From assembly GCA_905221085.1 (NCBI GenBank), contig CAJNBT010000001.1, forward strand, positions 1 to 64,000: DNA of 64,000 bases, in the 5' to 3' direction. Of this stretch, positions 9,139 through 20,622 are shown in pieces. Below the pieces are notes generated by a model. It was not told where the DNA came from and did not search any database. It saw only the letters and a program-made list of their open reading frames with translations. Origin of the DNA: a bacterium (GTDB lineage: Bacteria > Bacillota > Bacilli > Lactobacillales > Streptococcaceae). A program made the translations under genes and the position numbers. Numbering within the stretch: the stretch's first letter is position 1; every line of letters begins with the position of its first letter.

Positions 9139-12100
9139 TTATACTTTTACAACTTGAACCTCGTCTTTACCGAGTAATATCAAGTATTTTTCAATATTTT
9201 CAATCGAATAGGATCGTGATAAAGCCTCTCCATAAAGGGCTAATTGACTACGATAGCGATCAATGAGTTGACTTGGCTCATCATAGCGGTCTGTCTTATA
9301 GTCAAACAGAACGATTCTGTCCTCGTAAAGCAGATAGCCGTCCAAGATTCCACGGACAACGAAGTCTTCCTGACTCTTTTGGTCTCGTTTGAGCATGGAG
9401 AAAGGTTGCTCGCGGTAGAGATGGTCTGTATTGGCAAGAATTTCCTGACCAAGTGCTGTGTCAAAGAATGCAAGAATTTTAGCAAGATGGATCTTGTCTC
9501 TAACAGCTGGACTGGTTTGAACTTGTTTGAGAGTTTCTGTCAGGCTAGCAAGGCTTGGGTGCTGGCTGAGATCCATTCTCTGCATGAGTTCGTGGGTAGC
9601 ACTACCAATCTCAGCTCCTGTTACCTTTTCTTTGGTTGAAAAATCTGGCAAATCAAAGTTGATTTTCTTGTCTACTGACTGGCCTTGACCTGCAATCTCG
9701 ACACTTTCCATATCCATAACTGGTTCGTCGAATTTCTTGATTTGACTTGGGGTTTGAACACTAGGTAACTCAATGGCTGCGCGATGAAGGGTATTATAAA
9801 CTTCCACCTCTTTCAGCATTTCAAGAGCTTCTTTAATGGTTTCTGACTGACGATTGTCTGCTTGGGAGCTATCTTGGAGGGGACTTTTGTTTTCCAACTG
9901 ACCGATAGATTCTGTAGTCAGCTGATCTTCACCAACAAAACGATAGCTAAAGTTGAGATGATCCTTGGCAAATACTTTACTGATAGCCCAAATCCAATCT
10001 TGGAAATTCTTGGCTTGAAGTCTAGTGTTGCTATTTAGTTTTCCATTTTTGGCTGCTGGGTATTCCTTGGCTTCCAACTTTTCACGAGAACCTTTGCCGA
10101 CAAGATAGAGCTTTTTTTCAGCCCTCGTCATTGCAACATACAGTAGACGCATTTGCTCAGAACAGCTTGCCAGCTGTAATTCTTCTTCGTTCTGTCTATA
10201 GGTCAGACTAGGAATGGAGAGTTTGATGGTTTTAGGATAGTGATCTACAACTGCTCCTGTCTCCATTTTGGCAATGTATTTGACACCTAGTCCATTTTTA
10301 CGACTGAGAATGACTTCTGACATGCTGTCTTGCTTGTTAAAGTCTTGATCCATATTGAGGATAAAGACGTAAGGAAACTCCAGCCCTTTACTCTTGTGAA
10401 TGGTCATGAGTTCCACTGCATCTTTTGGCGGTGCGACAGCCACGCTTGCCAAATCGTGCTGGGCTTCTAAAACCTGATCAATCATACGAATAAAACGCGA
10501 CAAGCCCTTGAAATTGCTCTTTTCAAATTGGTCAGCACGCAGTGCTAGGGCATAGAGATTGGCCTGTCTAGCAGGACCATTCGGCAAGGCTCCAACATAG
10601 TCATAATAAAAACGGTCGTTATAAATCTTCCAAATCAGGTCATAGAGGGAGTGGGTTTTGGCATACAAGCGCCAAGAAGCCAAGATATCCATGAATTGCT
10701 TTAGTTTCTCAGCTAGAGCTGAGTGAATTAAGACTTTTTGGCTACTTACCTGTTTTTGAGCATTTATTAGTTTCTCATAGAGATTTTCTTGGACTTTATC
10801 TTCTGATTTCTGAAGGGACAAGCGTGCTAACTCGTCCTCATCAAAACCAAACATTGGAGACTTCATAAGAGCAACCAAGGCGTAGTCTTGCAGAGGATTG
10901 TGAATGACACGAAGGGTATCTAGCATGACTTGCACTTCTAGGGATTGGAGATAATTGTTTTGCTCTCCGTCAGTTTTGACAGGAATTCCGTACTCAGACA
11001 GGGCGAGGAGAATCTGGTCATTACGACTGCGACTGGAGGTCAGAAGGGCAATTTCTTTAAAGGAAACACCTTTTTCCTGATGAAGTTTCAGAATCTCCTT
11101 GATAACCAAGCGCATTTCGCCTGTTAATTTCGTTTCTGCCTGCACCTCTTCTTCCTCACCTGTGTCGTCCTTATCATAGAGGAGAAATTCTGCCTTGTTG
11201 TCTGGATTGGGAGTCAGTTTGGTATTGGCAAAAACAAGCTGGTGCATGTTATCATAGTTGATTTCACCGACCTCTTGGTCCATGAGACGTTCAAAAACAT
11301 CATTGGTTGCTGACAGCACTTCTGAACTACTACGGAAATTTTCCTTGAGGAGAATCAGCTTGCCCTCTTTTGGATTTTGCGCATAGCGTTGGAATTTTTC
11401 ATTAAAAATCTGCGGATCTGCCTGACGGAAACGATAGATAGACTGCTTGATATCTCCCACCATAAAGCGATTGTGGCCATTAGATAGCAATTCCAACATC
11501 CGTTCTTGAATATGGTTGGTATCCTGATACTCATCGACCATGACTTCATGGAAGCGCTCCTGATAAGCCTCACGGACTTGCGGGAATTTCTCTAAAATCT
11601 CAATGGTGTAATGGCTGATATCAGCAAACTCAAAGGCATTTTCCTGACGTTTACGCTGACGATAAGCTTCCACAAAATCACGCATGAAGGTTTGGAAGGT
11701 TTTAGCTAGTTCCCTTGTCTCTCCATGATAACGTTCTTGATAGTCGAGAATTGTTATCTGGTCTGAAAGTTGTCCTAGTTTAGCAAACTGGGACTTTCTT
11801 TCTTCGTTGTAGGCATCGGTCAGTGACTTCAAATCAGCCTTACGACTCGCATTAGTCAGAGCTCGGCCGTTTTTCTCTTTCGAAATTGCGACAACACGCG
11901 CAAGAACCGTTTGATAAGCCTGACTATCGGACTCTTGATTTAAGGAGCCAATTTCATCCAGAATCAACTGAACACTTTCTAGATAAGCAGCCTTTGCAAA
12001 CTCCTTGGCATTATTATCCAGATGATAACGGAAAAAGCTTTCCAAATCCCAAAGGGCTTGTTTGATTTGCTCAGTTAGTCTTTCTTTTTCACTGGTAAAA

Positions 12101-12789
12101 TCAGCTTTTTCAAAGCCTTTGAGGAAAGATTCACTCAGCCACTTTTGAGGATTACTGGTGGATTGGAGGAAGTCATAGATTTTATAGACCTGCTGGCGCA
12201 GACCACGTTCATCCTTTCCACGCCCTGCAAAGTTTTTCAGCAAATGACTAAACTTTTCTTTCTGTTTACCTTGATAATGGGATTCAAAGACCTCATGAAA
12301 GACTTCATTTTTTAGAAGGAGTTGCTCGCTTTGGTTTTGTAAAATACGGAAATTAGGCGCAATATCAATCAGATAGCCATGTTTACCAAGGAATTTTTGT
12401 GTGAAAGAGTCCATGGTTCCGATGGCAGCGTTGGGTAGGTCTGCCAACTGGCGTCCTAAGTGTTGTTTGAGGTCGACATCGCTGCTTTCTTGGATTTGCT
12501 TGCTGATTTTTTTCTCCAAACGTTCCTTAAGCTCTGTGGCAGCCTTGACAGTAAAGGTTGAGATAAAGAGTTGAGAAATTTCGATACCACGCGCCAACTG
12601 ATCCAGAATGCGCTCGGCCATGACAAAGGTCTTCCCAGAACCAGCCGACGCTGAGACAAGGATATTCTGACCAGAAGTGTAGATAGCTTCTATTTGCTCG
12701 GCAGTTTTCTTTTGTTCCTTGCTCGAATTTGCTTCCGCTTCTTTCAGTTTTTGAATTTCCTCCTCAGTTAAAAAGGGAATAGGCTTCAT
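9139..12789 (-). CDS. rexA: ATP-dependent helicase/nuclease subunit A (RexA/AddA)
   Basis: This is the helicase-nuclease subunit of the streptococcal RecBCD equivalent, which resects double-strand breaks to load RecA. The 1216 residues are normal for AddA. The UvrD-type Walker [10 protein letters not shown] is at about 46-54. A DEYQDT Walker B motif follows, then [20 protein letters not shown], the late motif [13 protein letters not shown], and a C-terminal RecB-type nuclease with GILDGYLL and LFDYKTD. The ATG overlaps the end of rexB by four bases (ATGA), indicating translational coupling. Confidence 0.97.
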   Translation of the reverse strand: MKPIPFLTEEEIQKLKEAEANSSKEQKKTAEQIEAIYTSGQNILVSASAGSGKTFVMAERILDQLARGIEISQLFISTFTVKAATELKERLEKKISKQIQESSDVDLKQHLGRQLADLPNAAIGTMDSFTQKFLGKHGYLIDIAPNFRILQNQSEQLLLKNEVFHEVFESHYQGKQKEKFSHLLKNFAGRGKDERGLRQQVYKIYDFLQSTSNPQKWLSESFLKGFEKADFTSEKERLTEQIKQALWDLESFFRYHLDNNAKEFAKAAYLESVQLILDEIGSLNQESDSQAYQTVLARVVAISKEKNGRALTNASRKADLKSLTDAYNEERKSQFAKLGQLSDQITILDYQERYHGETRELAKTFQTFMRDFVEAYRQRKRQENAFEFADISHYTIEILEKFPQVREAYQERFHEVMVDEYQDTNHIQERMLELLSNGHNRFMVGDIKQSIYRFRQADPQIFNEKFQRYAQNPKEGKLILLKENFRSSSEVLSATNDVFERLMDQEVGEINYDNMHQLVFANTKLTPNPDNKAEFLLYDKDDTGEEEEVQAETKLTGEMRLVIKEILKLHQEKGVSFKEIALLTSSRSRNDQILLALSEYGIPVKTDGEQNNYLQSLEVQVMLDTLRVIHNPLQDYALVALMKSPMFGFDEDELARLSLQKSEDKVQENLYEKLINAQKQVSSQKVLIHSALAEKLKQFMDILASWRLYAKTHSLYDLIWKIYNDRFYYDYVGALPNGPARQANLYALALRADQFEKSNFKGLSRFIRMIDQVLEAQHDLASVAVAPPKDAVELMTIHKSKGLEFPYVFILNMDQDFNKQDSMSEVILSRKNGLGVKYIAKMETGAVVDHYPKTIKLSIPSLTYRQNEEELQLASCSEQMRLLYVAMTRAEKKLYLVGKGSREKLEAKEYPAAKNGKLNSNTRLQAKNFQDWIWAISKVFAKDHLNFSYRFVGEDQLTTESIGQLENKSPLQDSSQADNRQSETIKEALEMLKEVEVYNTLHRAAIELPSVQTPSQIKKFDEPVMDMESVEIAGQGQSVDKKINFDLPDFSTKEKVTGAEIGSATHELMQRMDLSQHPSLASLTETLKQVQTSPAVRDKIHLAKILAFFDTALGQEILANTDHLYREQPFSMLKRDQKSQEDFVVRGILDGYLLYEDRIVLFDYKTDRYDEPSQLIDRYRSQLALYGEALSRSYSIENIEKYLILLGKDEVQVVKV

Positions 12790-15700
12790 CGATTCAACTC
12801 CTCTCTTATTTTTTCAAACCAAGCTTGCTTGAGTTTTTCTCCAACCAGACGCTTGCCGTCAGCCAAGTCCAACTTTTCTAGGAAACGGGCTTGGCCTAAG
12901 TGGTAATTGGCTTCAAAGCCAGTAATGGCTTGATGTTGCTGAACATACGGTGCAATACTTCTGCCATTTTCGGTATAAGGATTAATGGCGAACTGGCCTT
13001 CTAAAATCTTCTCAGCTGCTTTCTTGTAAAGTTGGGCATTGTAGTCCAGCAAGAGCTGGAATTCCTCATCCGTCAGCTGATTAGCCTTGTTTTTGTTATA
13101 AAATTCGCCCAAATGACTGCTTTCTTTTTCTAAAAAGAGGCCTTGGTATTTCATTGACTTGCTAGCTTCTACTACTGCACCTGCCAGACTTTTAACCGCC
13201 ATCAGAGATTGGACAGGCTCAGCCATTTCCAAGTACATAGCACCAAAAAAGTTTTGCTCCCCTTCTCTTTTTAAGGCAGCTAAGTAAGTTGGTAACTGGG
13301 AATTGAGTCCATTAAAGAAATGGGGAAACTGGAACTGAGTCAGACTGGATTTGTAGTCTACTACTCCTATCGCTCCATCAGCTTTCAAACGGTCAATCCG
13401 GTCAACCTTACCTCTTACAAAGACACAGCGTCCATTGTCCAATTGAATAAAGGCTTGGTCTTTTCCACCAAATGTTGCCTCTTCTTTAATAGTCTCGATG
13501 GATGGATTATGACGAAGAGTATGTCCAGTCGTCCGTGCAACATCAAGCAGAACTTCTTTGGTAAACTGGGCTTCCAAACTTTCCTGATAAATGGCTTCAA
13601 ATTCGCGTTCTTGACTGGTTTCTTGAATAGCTTGTTCTAGACGGTGGTCAAAGGAATCTTCGTCAGGCAACTGCAAGGCACGTTCAAAAATGCGGTGCAA
13701 GAAATTCCCATGACTACGAGCATCAGGACGCAAACGTAATTCCTCCTGTAAGCCTAAAACGTAGCGGAGGAAATAACTGTATTGGTTCCGGTAAAACTCC
13801 GTCAAACCAGAGGTAGACAGGTAAAACTCATGATCAGTAGGATAGAGAGCTTGTAAGGTGTCCTTTGCTAAGGGTTTACTGCTTGGGCTGGTTGGAAGGG
13901 CAGGATTTTTCAGACCTTTCTGATCTAGTTTTTTACCCATGACACGAGCCAGAACCTTAATAAATGTCAAGTCTTGTTCAGTATCGCTCATCTCACCCTG
14001 CTGATGATAGGCAACCAGACTAGACAAAAGACTGTGATATGACCCCATATCTTCCTTAGACAGCCCCTTGTGATTCATCCTCTTCTCTTTCCGCCTAAAT
14101 CCAAAATGGACTAGCTCCTGAAGATAGGCTGACTCCTTGCTTTCACTTTCATTAAAAAGGCTTGGAGCCGACAAAACTAATTGCTTACGGGCAGAATTGA
14201 CCAAAGAAAGCATAGTATAGCGATTTTTCTTGAGGTTTTCACTGCTGGCAATCAGCAATTGAACGCCTTCTTCTGTCGTTTGGTTTAGGTTTTGCCTTTC
14301 TTCATCTGTCAAAAGACTGGTGTTTTGCGCAATTTTTGGTAAATTGTCCTGAGTCAGCCCAATGGCATAGACAAAGTCAGCAGTCATTGGTGCAATCAAA
14401 TCGTAACTCTGCACAAGAACAGTGTCCACTGTTGCTGGAATGGTGCGATACTGAGATAGACTCATCCCAGAATGGAGCAAGGCTAGGAAGTCCTCTAGAC
14501 TAACCTGTGAACCAGCAAAAACAGTCGCAAATTGTTCTAAAACATGACAGAAGGCTTTCCAAACTTCGGCTTGTCTTTCCTGCTCTACAGCTTCCATGGT
14601 GGCTGTCAAATCTTGTAACTGCTTGGTCACAGCTCCTTCTTTTAGAAAAGAGTTCCACTTTTGCAATAGATTTTCAGCCTTCTGTTTTCGACTGGTAAAC
14701 AAGGTTTCAAGAGGAGCCAAAACTCTCAAACGAATGGCATTCAAGCGTTTCAAATCAAACTTTCCATGGTGGGATTTGGTGAAGCTTTGCTGAAAGGCTG
14801 GTAATCCATTGATACCAAGATAGCGGAGATATTGCTCAAAAGCATCAATATCAGATTGACTAAGGTCGGTATACAAACCTGTTCTGAGAAGGTTAATCAA
14901 ATCTTCCTGACGAAAACGGTAGCGTTTTAAAGCCAAGATAGACTCGACAAACTGTGTCAAGGGATGATGCGCCATGGATTCGCTTTTACCTAGATAGAAA
15001 GGAATCTGGTACTGGTCAAAAATCGTTTTCAGCGATAACTGGTAAGAAGCTACATCCCCCAAGAGAATACGAAAATGCTTGTAGCTCAGGTCTGAGTTCT
15101 CATGCAATTTCTGACGAATGCTACGGGCTACTAGCTCCAACTCTTCTTTTTGCGTCAAGCAAGACCAGATTTGTAAGTTGTCACGGTCCTTCTCATCGAC
15201 ATCCAAAGCGAGTTCTGAAAAGTCATAAGAAGACTCCAACAAACGAGAGGCCTTGTCAAAACTATCCATCTGCTCATGAGTTTGAGAACAATCTAGAGCA
15301 GGAGTTTGGTATTTAGAGGCTAGATGATGGAGAAACTCCACACTGGCTTGATAGAGATTGCCTTCAGCGAATGGACTGGTATAGGCTTTCTTACTAGCAT
15401 AGGCTCCAATGACAATCTCAACACCCTTGCCATGAAGTAGGTCCACAATCCGCTCTTCTTCAGCAGAAAAACGGGTAAATCCATCAATAACCAAGGCGAT
15501 TTGAGTAAAATCACTGCTTACCTTGTCATTCTCAATAGCCTTAATCAAATGGGACAACTGACTTCCCTGAGCCAACTGCCCTTGATTGAGGTAGGCCGTT
15601 ACCTTTTCAAAAATCAAGAGTAAATCGGCCCTCTTGTCCTCATCCGTCAAACTCTCTAAGTCCAAAAAACTCATCTGAGCTTTGGTCATCTCGTGGTAAA

Positions 15701-16061
15701 GCTCAATCAACTGCTGGATAAACTGAGGATCCTGCTTGATAGCTCCATAAACACGTAAATCCTTAGGATCAAGTTCAGCAAGGCATTTGTAAAAGGCCAT
15801 CCCAAGACCGATGTCATCTAGACTGGTATTGGCAGGCAAGTCATTCAAGACTAGGTAACGAGCCATTTGAGCAAAGCGCGTGACGGTAATCGCAAAAGAA
15901 GCCTGCTGGGACAAGCATTCCAGCACGGCGCGTTCCTTTTCAAAAGAAAGGGAGTTGGGAGCGATATAGAAGACCCGCTTTCCAGCAGCAACTAACTTCT
16001 CCGCTTCTCTTGTTAGAATTTCTGTCAAAGAAGTCCGAATATCAGTATAAAGTAATTTCAT
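12786..16061 (-). CDS. rexB: ATP-dependent nuclease subunit B (RexB/AddB)
   Basis: Partner of RexA in end resection. I chose the start [11 protein letters not shown] (1091 residues), which has GAGG five bases upstream. An in-frame ATG eight codons earlier lies too close to the TATAAT at 16098-16103 to have a normal leader. The N-terminal helicase-like domain is degenerate. The C-terminal nuclease domain carries [10 protein letters not shown] and GVVDYKSS, the RecB-type active-site pattern. The obvious Cys-rich iron-sulphur cluster of Bacillus AddB is not evident, as known for streptococcal RexB. It is the first gene of the rexB-rexA unit. Confidence 0.95.
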   Translation of the reverse strand: MKLLYTDIRTSLTEILTREAEKLVAAGKRVFYIAPNSLSFEKERAVLECLSQQASFAITVTRFAQMARYLVLNDLPANTSLDDIGLGMAFYKCLAELDPKDLRVYGAIKQDPQFIQQLIELYHEMTKAQMSFLDLESLTDEDKRADLLLIFEKVTAYLNQGQLAQGSQLSHLIKAIENDKVSSDFTQIALVIDGFTRFSAEEERIVDLLHGKGVEIVIGAYASKKAYTSPFAEGNLYQASVEFLHHLASKYQTPALDCSQTHEQMDSFDKASRLLESSYDFSELALDVDEKDRDNLQIWSCLTQKEELELVARSIRQKLHENSDLSYKHFRILLGDVASYQLSLKTIFDQYQIPFYLGKSESMAHHPLTQFVESILALKRYRFRQEDLINLLRTGLYTDLSQSDIDAFEQYLRYLGINGLPAFQQSFTKSHHGKFDLKRLNAIRLRVLAPLETLFTSRKQKAENLLQKWNSFLKEGAVTKQLQDLTATMEAVEQERQAEVWKAFCHVLEQFATVFAGSQVSLEDFLALLHSGMSLSQYRTIPATVDTVLVQSYDLIAPMTADFVYAIGLTQDNLPKIAQNTSLLTDEERQNLNQTTEEGVQLLIASSENLKKNRYTMLSLVNSARKQLVLSAPSLFNESESKESAYLQELVHFGFRRKEKRMNHKGLSKEDMGSYHSLLSSLVAYHQQGEMSDTEQDLTFIKVLARVMGKKLDQKGLKNPALPTSPSSKPLAKDTLQALYPTDHEFYLSTSGLTEFYRNQYSYFLRYVLGLQEELRLRPDARSHGNFLHRIFERALQLPDEDSFDHRLEQAIQETSQEREFEAIYQESLEAQFTKEVLLDVARTTGHTLRHNPSIETIKEEATFGGKDQAFIQLDNGRCVFVRGKVDRIDRLKADGAIGVVDYKSSLTQFQFPHFFNGLNSQLPTYLAALKREGEQNFFGAMYLEMAEPVQSLMAVKSLAGAVVEASKSMKYQGLFLEKESSHLGEFYNKNKANQLTDEEFQLLLDYNAQLYKKAAEKILEGQFAINPYTENGRSIAPYVQQHQAITGFEANYHLGQARFLEKLDLADGKRLVGEKLKQAWFEKIREELNR

Positions 16062-16097
16062 CTCTGCCTCGTTGGAATTTTTCATTACCTTTTATTA

Positions 16098-16103
16098 TAC
16101 CAT
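16098..16103 (-). promoter_or_regulatory. -10 element of the rexBA promoter
   Basis: An extended TGGTATAAT lies about 37 bp upstream of the chosen rexB start. A clear -35 was not identified. Confidence 0.5.
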
Positions 16104-16157
16104 GATTAGCCAATCAAGTCTGTAAATAATCAGTTCTTGCTCATCTGTTGAAAATAA

Positions 16158-16179
16158 AATGTCGGAAAGTTCCGACATT
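16158..16179 (-). terminator. Intrinsic terminator after the CPBP protease gene
   Basis: AATGTCGGAA and TTCCGACATT form a perfect inverted repeat. In the minus direction it is followed by TTTTATTTTC. Confidence 0.85.
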
Positions 16180-16190
16180 GTTTTAGTAAG

Positions 16191-16862
16191 CTAACTTCCT
16201 GAAAATAGGAGTAACCATACATTCCAGAAGGCAGCGATATTGATGAAAATATGAACTAGTATTGGATAGTAGAGATTTTTTGTCATGCGATATAATAAAG
16301 CTAAAATGAGACCTCCACTAGCATAAATGAAAAAAGCAAGAGGAGTTAAAGCAAAATTGATATGAATATAACCGAAAATAATAGCAGAAAGCAAGACATC
16401 TCCGTACCAAGGCGAGTTTTTGAAAAAGGTTGTCATAAGCACACCTCGATAAATCAATTCCTCAGCAATAGGGGCGATGAAGCAAACGATGAGCAAAAAA
16501 TAGGGTAACTCCTGTCGTCCCATCATTTCTATCGTTTCATTCAAAGAAATTTGATTTGAAGGCATGGATATGAAATAAGACAAGAGGAAGTCAGACATAT
16601 ACGAAATGATGTAGCCCAGTAAAAGATAGATAAAATATCTCAGCTGCCACTTGAAATGAAAAGTTTGCTTTCCTGCAAAAATTAGTAGGTAGATGGCCGC
16701 TAACAAAAGAACTCCACTCTCCATCAAAAGCAGAATCTGAAAAAATTCACGACTTGCTGGTAGATAAGGCTTTGCTAGGTGATTGAAAAGCCCCCAAAAC
16801 CAAGTTGATTTGTAAAAAATTAAGGACAATGCTAGTAAAATTTGAATAGCCCGTTTTTTCAT
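16191..16862 (-). CDS. CPBP family intramembrane metalloprotease
   Basis: This 223-residue multi-spanning membrane protein is of the CAAX protease/bacteriocin-processing (Abi) family. The motif EELIYRG supplies E134, E135 and R139, and histidines occur in later membrane segments (GYIHINFAL and LVHIFINI), the usual four-motif pattern. About six membrane segments can be drawn. Family members act in bacteriocin immunity or peptide processing. No bacteriocin gene is adjacent, so the substrate is unknown. It is monocistronic, with a weak ribosome site (AGAGAA) and its own terminator. Confidence 0.85.
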   Translation of the reverse strand: MKKRAIQILLALSLIFYKSTWFWGLFNHLAKPYLPASREFFQILLLMESGVLLLAAIYLLIFAGKQTFHFKWQLRYFIYLLLGYIISYMSDFLLSYFISMPSNQISLNETIEMMGRQELPYFLLIVCFIAPIAEELIYRGVLMTTFFKNSPWYGDVLLSAIIFGYIHINFALTPLAFFIYASGGLILALLYRMTKNLYYPILVHIFINIAAFWNVWLLLFSGS

Positions 16863-17080
16863 ATTAAATTCTCTGTTTTCCTTGACTAGATTATTGAATA
16901 TAATGGTTTACTTAACTGTATAACAAGTTTAGTATAGCATATCTTTTCAACATATCCTTTTCAAATCATGAATTGTCATCAAATCATCCTAAACTGTAAA
17001 ATCAATTAGTCTCTACCCTTTTACCATTATCTTCTCCAAAATATGCTATAATAATACCAAAAGATAAAGAAGGAAGTCTT

Positions 17081-17890
17081 ATGATTAAACTACTAGCCTT
17101 GGATATGGATGGAACCCTCCTCAATGAAGCCAAGGAAATCCCACAAGCTCATATTACTGCTATTCACCAAGCTATTGAAAAAGGTGTCAAACTGGTTCTC
17201 TGTACGGGTCGCCCGCTTTTCGGTGTTCTTCCCTACTATCAAAAACTGGGACTCGACCTCCAGAATGAGTATGTGATTGTTAACAATGGTTGTTCAACTC
17301 ACCAGACTAGCGACTGGGGCTTGGTTGACTGGCAAGAACTTAGTCCAGCAGACATCGAATACCTCTATGACCTAGCTGAAAAAAGTGATGTTCAGTTGAC
17401 TCTTTTTGATGAGGAACATTATTTTGTCCTCGGTGGCAAGCCTAATGAAATCATTCAAAATGATGCCAAGCTAGTCTTTTCAGACCTGACTGAAATTTCT
17501 CTTGAGGAAGCGACTAGTGGCAAGTACCGTATGTTCCAAGGGATGTTTTTAGGAACAAAAGAACAAACAGACGATTTTGAGCAGCGTTTTGCTGAGGAAC
17601 TCTGTCAACGATTTAGTGGAGTTCGTTCGCAGCCTGTTATTTATGAAGCCATGCCACTTGGAACGACAAAGGCTACTGCTCTTTCTCGACTAGCAGAGAT
17701 TTTGAAGATTGAACCATCAGAAATTATGGCCATGGGCGATGCTAATAACGATATCGAAATGCTCCAGTTTGCAGGGCTTGGTATTGCAATGGGAAATGCC
17801 AGCGATTGTGTCAAATCCCTATCTGATGACGTTACAACAAGCAACGAAGAAGACGGCGTTGCGCGTGCCATTGAGAAGTATATTTTATAA
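17081..17890 (+). CDS. Cof/YidA-type HAD sugar-phosphate phosphatase
   Basis: This 269-residue cytoplasmic HAD phosphatase has nucleophile D8 and D10 in LALDMDGTLL, TGRP for motif II, and GDANNDIEML for motif IV. The cap between them is the C2 type of the Cof/YidA group, which hydrolyses sugar phosphates and other small phosphoesters; the physiological substrate cannot be told. AAGGAAG precedes the ATG, and TATAAT occurs about 30 bp upstream. The gene is monocistronic and ends in a strong terminator. Confidence 0.9.
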   Translation: MIKLLALDMDGTLLNEAKEIPQAHITAIHQAIEKGVKLVLCTGRPLFGVLPYYQKLGLDLQNEYVIVNNGCSTHQTSDWGLVDWQELSPADIEYLYDLAEKSDVQLTLFDEEHYFVLGGKPNEIIQNDAKLVFSDLTEISLEEATSGKYRMFQGMFLGTKEQTDDFEQRFAEELCQRFSGVRSQPVIYEAMPLGTTKATALSRLAEILKIEPSEIMAMGDANNDIEMLQFAGLGIAMGNASDCVKSLSDDVTTSNEEDGVARAIEKYIL

Positions 17891-17898
17891 TTAAGAAG

Positions 17899-17922
17899 CC
17901 CAGTTTGTGTCAACTGGGTTTT
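17899..17922 (+). terminator. Intrinsic terminator after the HAD gene
   Basis: CCCAGTT pairs with AACTGGG across a six-base loop and is followed by TTTT. Confidence 0.85.
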
Positions 17923-18031
17923 GATATTTAAGAATTCCTAAAACTTTAGAAACTCTTTAGAAATCCTTGAGCTTTCTTTGATTTCTATACTTTATACTAA
18001 AGTTAACAAAATAAATCAAAAGGAGAGAATC

Positions 18032-18940
18032 ATGAAAACAGTACTTGATATTCATGGATTGTCCAAAAACTTTGACAAACAAGCTATCCTTCAGGATCTT
18101 CATCTAACGATAAGAGAGGGAGATATTTATGGACTTATCGGGAAGAACGGAGCTGGGAAAACCACCTTGATAAAAATCATTACGCAACTACTCTTTGCGG
18201 ATAAAGGAACAGTTTCCCTCTTCTCTAGTAAATCGGAAAATGAGTGGACCAAGGCTCTATCTCGAGTAGGTTCTGTTATCGAATCACCTGTAGCTCATAA
18301 TCACTTAACAGCCTATCAAAACCTGAAATATTACTGCATGATTCGTCATATTCCAAATGCTGATATAGTCATTCGAGAAACCCTGGACTATGTAGGTTTG
18401 GCAGATACAGGTAAGAAAGTCTTTCGTGATTTCTCGCTAGGAATGAAACAAAGACTTGGTATCGCCATTGCCCTTCTATCCAAACCAGACTTCCTGATCT
18501 TAGATGAACCTATCAACGGTCTTGACCCAATCGGTATCAAAGAATTTCGACTAATGATTCAACGGCTCAATCAAGAAAAAGGGATAACCATTCTCATCTC
18601 TAGCCATATCTTGTCAGAACTCTACCTCGTAGCTAATCGTTTTGGTATTTTAGATCAAGGCAAGATTATCCGTGAAATCAGCAAAGCTGAATTTGAAACA
18701 CTAAGTGAGGATTATATTGTGCTTAAGACAGCTGATAAAGTGAAAGCTTGCCAAGTACTGAAAGAACAAATTCAACTCCAGTTCAAGGTTGTTAATCCAG
18801 AAAATGAAATCCATATCTTTGGTCAGGAACAAGATGTCAAACAGATTCTCAAGGAATTAACCTTGGCAGATGTTGCCATTGACGAGATTTACTATGCCCG
18901 TCAAAACCTAGAAGAATACTTCACTCAATTGGTCCAATAG
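18032..18940 (+). CDS. ABC transporter ATP-binding protein (BcrA-like)
   Basis: This 302-residue nucleotide-binding subunit belongs to the bacitracin/lantibiotic-immunity class of ABC exporters. The ATG at 18032 is used because AGGAGAG precedes it; an earlier in-frame ATG lacks a site. Visible motifs are Walker A GKNGAGKTT (37-45), signature FSLGMKQRLG, Walker B FLILDEP, and H-loop ISSHI. A C-terminal extension of about 90 residues is typical of BcrA. The permease follows after 10 bp. A convergent two-component system sits just beyond, a common arrangement for peptide-antibiotic detoxification modules, but no operator was found to prove the link. Confidence 0.93.
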   Translation: MKTVLDIHGLSKNFDKQAILQDLHLTIREGDIYGLIGKNGAGKTTLIKIITQLLFADKGTVSLFSSKSENEWTKALSRVGSVIESPVAHNHLTAYQNLKYYCMIRHIPNADIVIRETLDYVGLADTGKKVFRDFSLGMKQRLGIAIALLSKPDFLILDEPINGLDPIGIKEFRLMIQRLNQEKGITILISSHILSELYLVANRFGILDQGKIIREISKAEFETLSEDYIVLKTADKVKACQVLKEQIQLQFKVVNPENEIHIFGQEQDVKQILKELTLADVAIDEIYYARQNLEEYFTQLVQ

Positions 18941-18950
18941 GAGGAAAATC

Positions 18951-19703
18951 ATGATACATACCATTCAAGCAGATTTTTACCGTCTTTTCCGTTCCAAAGG
19001 TTTTTGGATTACAGAGTTCATTCTCTTTGCTCTTATGCTAATGGGTGCAAGTATAGGAGCTACGGGTCATCTGATGGCAATCCAGGCAGAAGAATCAGAA
19101 ATTCCAACCCAAGGTTGGAATGGTGTACAAGCCCTAATCAACGCATCTAGTCAAGGCTCAAACCTCGTTTTTCTCTGCATCATCCTAGCCTGCCTCGTTC
19201 TTGGAGTTGATTTAATCGGCAAACTCTATAAAAATAATTTAACAGTGGGTGTTTCTCGTACCGAGTTTTTCCTTGCCAAAGCCTTTGTATTGACTTGTAT
19301 TGCACTTTTGCAAGTCATCATCTGTCTTGTGATTGCCTTTATTCCAGCAACTATCTTAAATGGATTTGGAACTATGCCTGATGGCTTTATTGGAAATCTA
19401 CTGATAACCATTTTCCTTCAATTATTTTGCCTCCTTGCTTGGCTTTCCATTGTTTCCTTTATTCTCTATGTGAGTCATTCTTATCTTGCAGTATTTATTG
19501 GTTATTTTGTCAGCTCTATCTTACTTTCTATGCCAATGCTCATCTTCCCAAATATCAAAATTTTGCCATATTTGTCCTTGCAATTTACCTATGCTATGAC
19601 TGCTAATAGTGAGTCAATTCTCTACACCATTATAGTTAGCGTAGCTGTTATTGTAATCTTTAATATAGGTGGATTGGCAGTTTTTAAAAAGAAAAGTCTA
19701 TAA
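18951..19703 (+). CDS. ABC transporter permease (BcrB-like, ABC-2 type)
   Basis: This 250-residue membrane partner of the upstream ATPase has about six hydrophobic spans, starting with the cytoplasmic MIHTIQADFYRLFRSKGFW lead common to ABC-2 permeases of lantibiotic self-protection systems. AGGAGG lies just upstream. Substrate unknown; a role in peptide-antibiotic resistance is inferred from family and neighbours. Confidence 0.88.
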   Translation: MIHTIQADFYRLFRSKGFWITEFILFALMLMGASIGATGHLMAIQAEESEIPTQGWNGVQALINASSQGSNLVFLCIILACLVLGVDLIGKLYKNNLTVGVSRTEFFLAKAFVLTCIALLQVIICLVIAFIPATILNGFGTMPDGFIGNLLITIFLQLFCLLAWLSIVSFILYVSHSYLAVFIGYFVSSILLSMPMLIFPNIKILPYLSLQFTYAMTANSESILYTIIVSVAVIVIFNIGGLAVFKKKSL

Positions 19704-19710
19704 AAAACGA

Positions 19711-19738
19711 CCTCCTCTAGCATACAGAGGAGGTTTCT
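19711..19738. terminator. Bidirectional terminator between ABC exporter and sensor kinase genes
   Basis: CCTCCTCT and AGAGGAGG form an 8-bp stem with a seven-base loop. T-runs exist on both strands, serving the two convergent operons. Confidence 0.9.
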
Positions 19739-19743
19739 TTTCG

Positions 19744-20622
19744 TTAAAAGTGAATGAAAACCGACAACCACTGGCCATCTGTGCTTAGTTTCATCTCTGC
19801 ACCGAGAAGATGGCATAATTCCTCAGTGATATAAAGGCCTAAACCAGAGGATTCTTCCGTGTCTGATAGATTTTCAGAATAAAAACGATTACTGAGATTT
19901 TCTATTCTTTTGATGGGCTGTTTAACAAGGTTTGCAATTTCTAAGACAAGCTGTTCCTTTTCCTTTCGCAAAGATAGCCGCGCTTCTTCCTTGCCATGTT
20001 TTAGGACATTTCCAAGCAAATTTTGTAAAATTCGATCCAGTAAGTCTTCATCAGTCCTCATTTTCAAACCAGCTTCAACCTTAAAATCAAGCGTGATATT
20101 TGCCGCCTGAAAAACATCATAATAAGCCAGAGCCTTTTTGGTGATAAAAGCTGAAAAATCCACTTCTTCCAGTTTCGGTTTGACAGCTCCTTCCATCAAA
20201 CGACGATATTCTAGGAGTGCCTCCAAACGTTTGGAAACTAAATCAAGATGCTGAGCTATTTTTTGTAGGGTTTCTGCTTTGTTTTCAGGAGACTTTATCA
20301 ATTGTTGGGTGTAGCCTGAAGCGATAGTCAGAGGCGTCCGAATATCATGGGCAATATTGCTGATGGCCATATCCAGAGTCTGCTTTTCCCTTTTCATCAC
20401 CAACCGAGATTGTTCCACTTCCTGAAATAGATTCTCAATCTGCTGGTAGAGATGTAAAAAATGTTTGGAAAAAATGCTTACCCCTACTCTTTTCATACTA
20501 CCTGTGAGAATCTTGTCTTCAATCTGTTGACTCAAGTTTTTAAGTGCTAGATGGTAGCGAATCAATGAAATCGATAAAATAATTAGGAGTACCAGTAGGA
20601 TAAAGATTATCATGTAGGTCAT
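19744..20622 (-). CDS. Two-component sensor histidine kinase
   Basis: This 292-residue membrane kinase has a single clear N-terminal hydrophobic segment (residues 4-21) and no sizeable outside domain. It has a HAMP-less linker, an H-box with H92 in NIAHDIRTPLT, and a HATPase_c domain ending in SSGLGLYITEELCHLLGA. The minimal sensing region suggests it reads an intramembrane signal or relies on a transporter. It overlaps the response-regulator gene by four bases and converges on the BcrAB-like exporter, its probable partner. Confidence 0.92.
   Translation of the reverse strand: MTYMIIFILLVLLIILSISLIRYHLALKNLSQQIEDKILTGSMKRVGVSIFSKHFLHLYQQIENLFQEVEQSRLVMKREKQTLDMAISNIAHDIRTPLTIASGYTQQLIKSPENKAETLQKIAQHLDLVSKRLEALLEYRRLMEGAVKPKLEEVDFSAFITKKALAYYDVFQAANITLDFKVEAGLKMRTDEDLLDRILQNLLGNVLKHGKEEARLSLRKEKEQLVLEIANLVKQPIKRIENLSNRFYSENLSDTEESSGLGLYITEELCHLLGAEMKLSTDGQWLSVFIHF

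Noticed and set aside
14954..15316. 120-codon plus-strand frame within rexB
   Set aside because: It is a shadow of the well-supported rexB coding frame.
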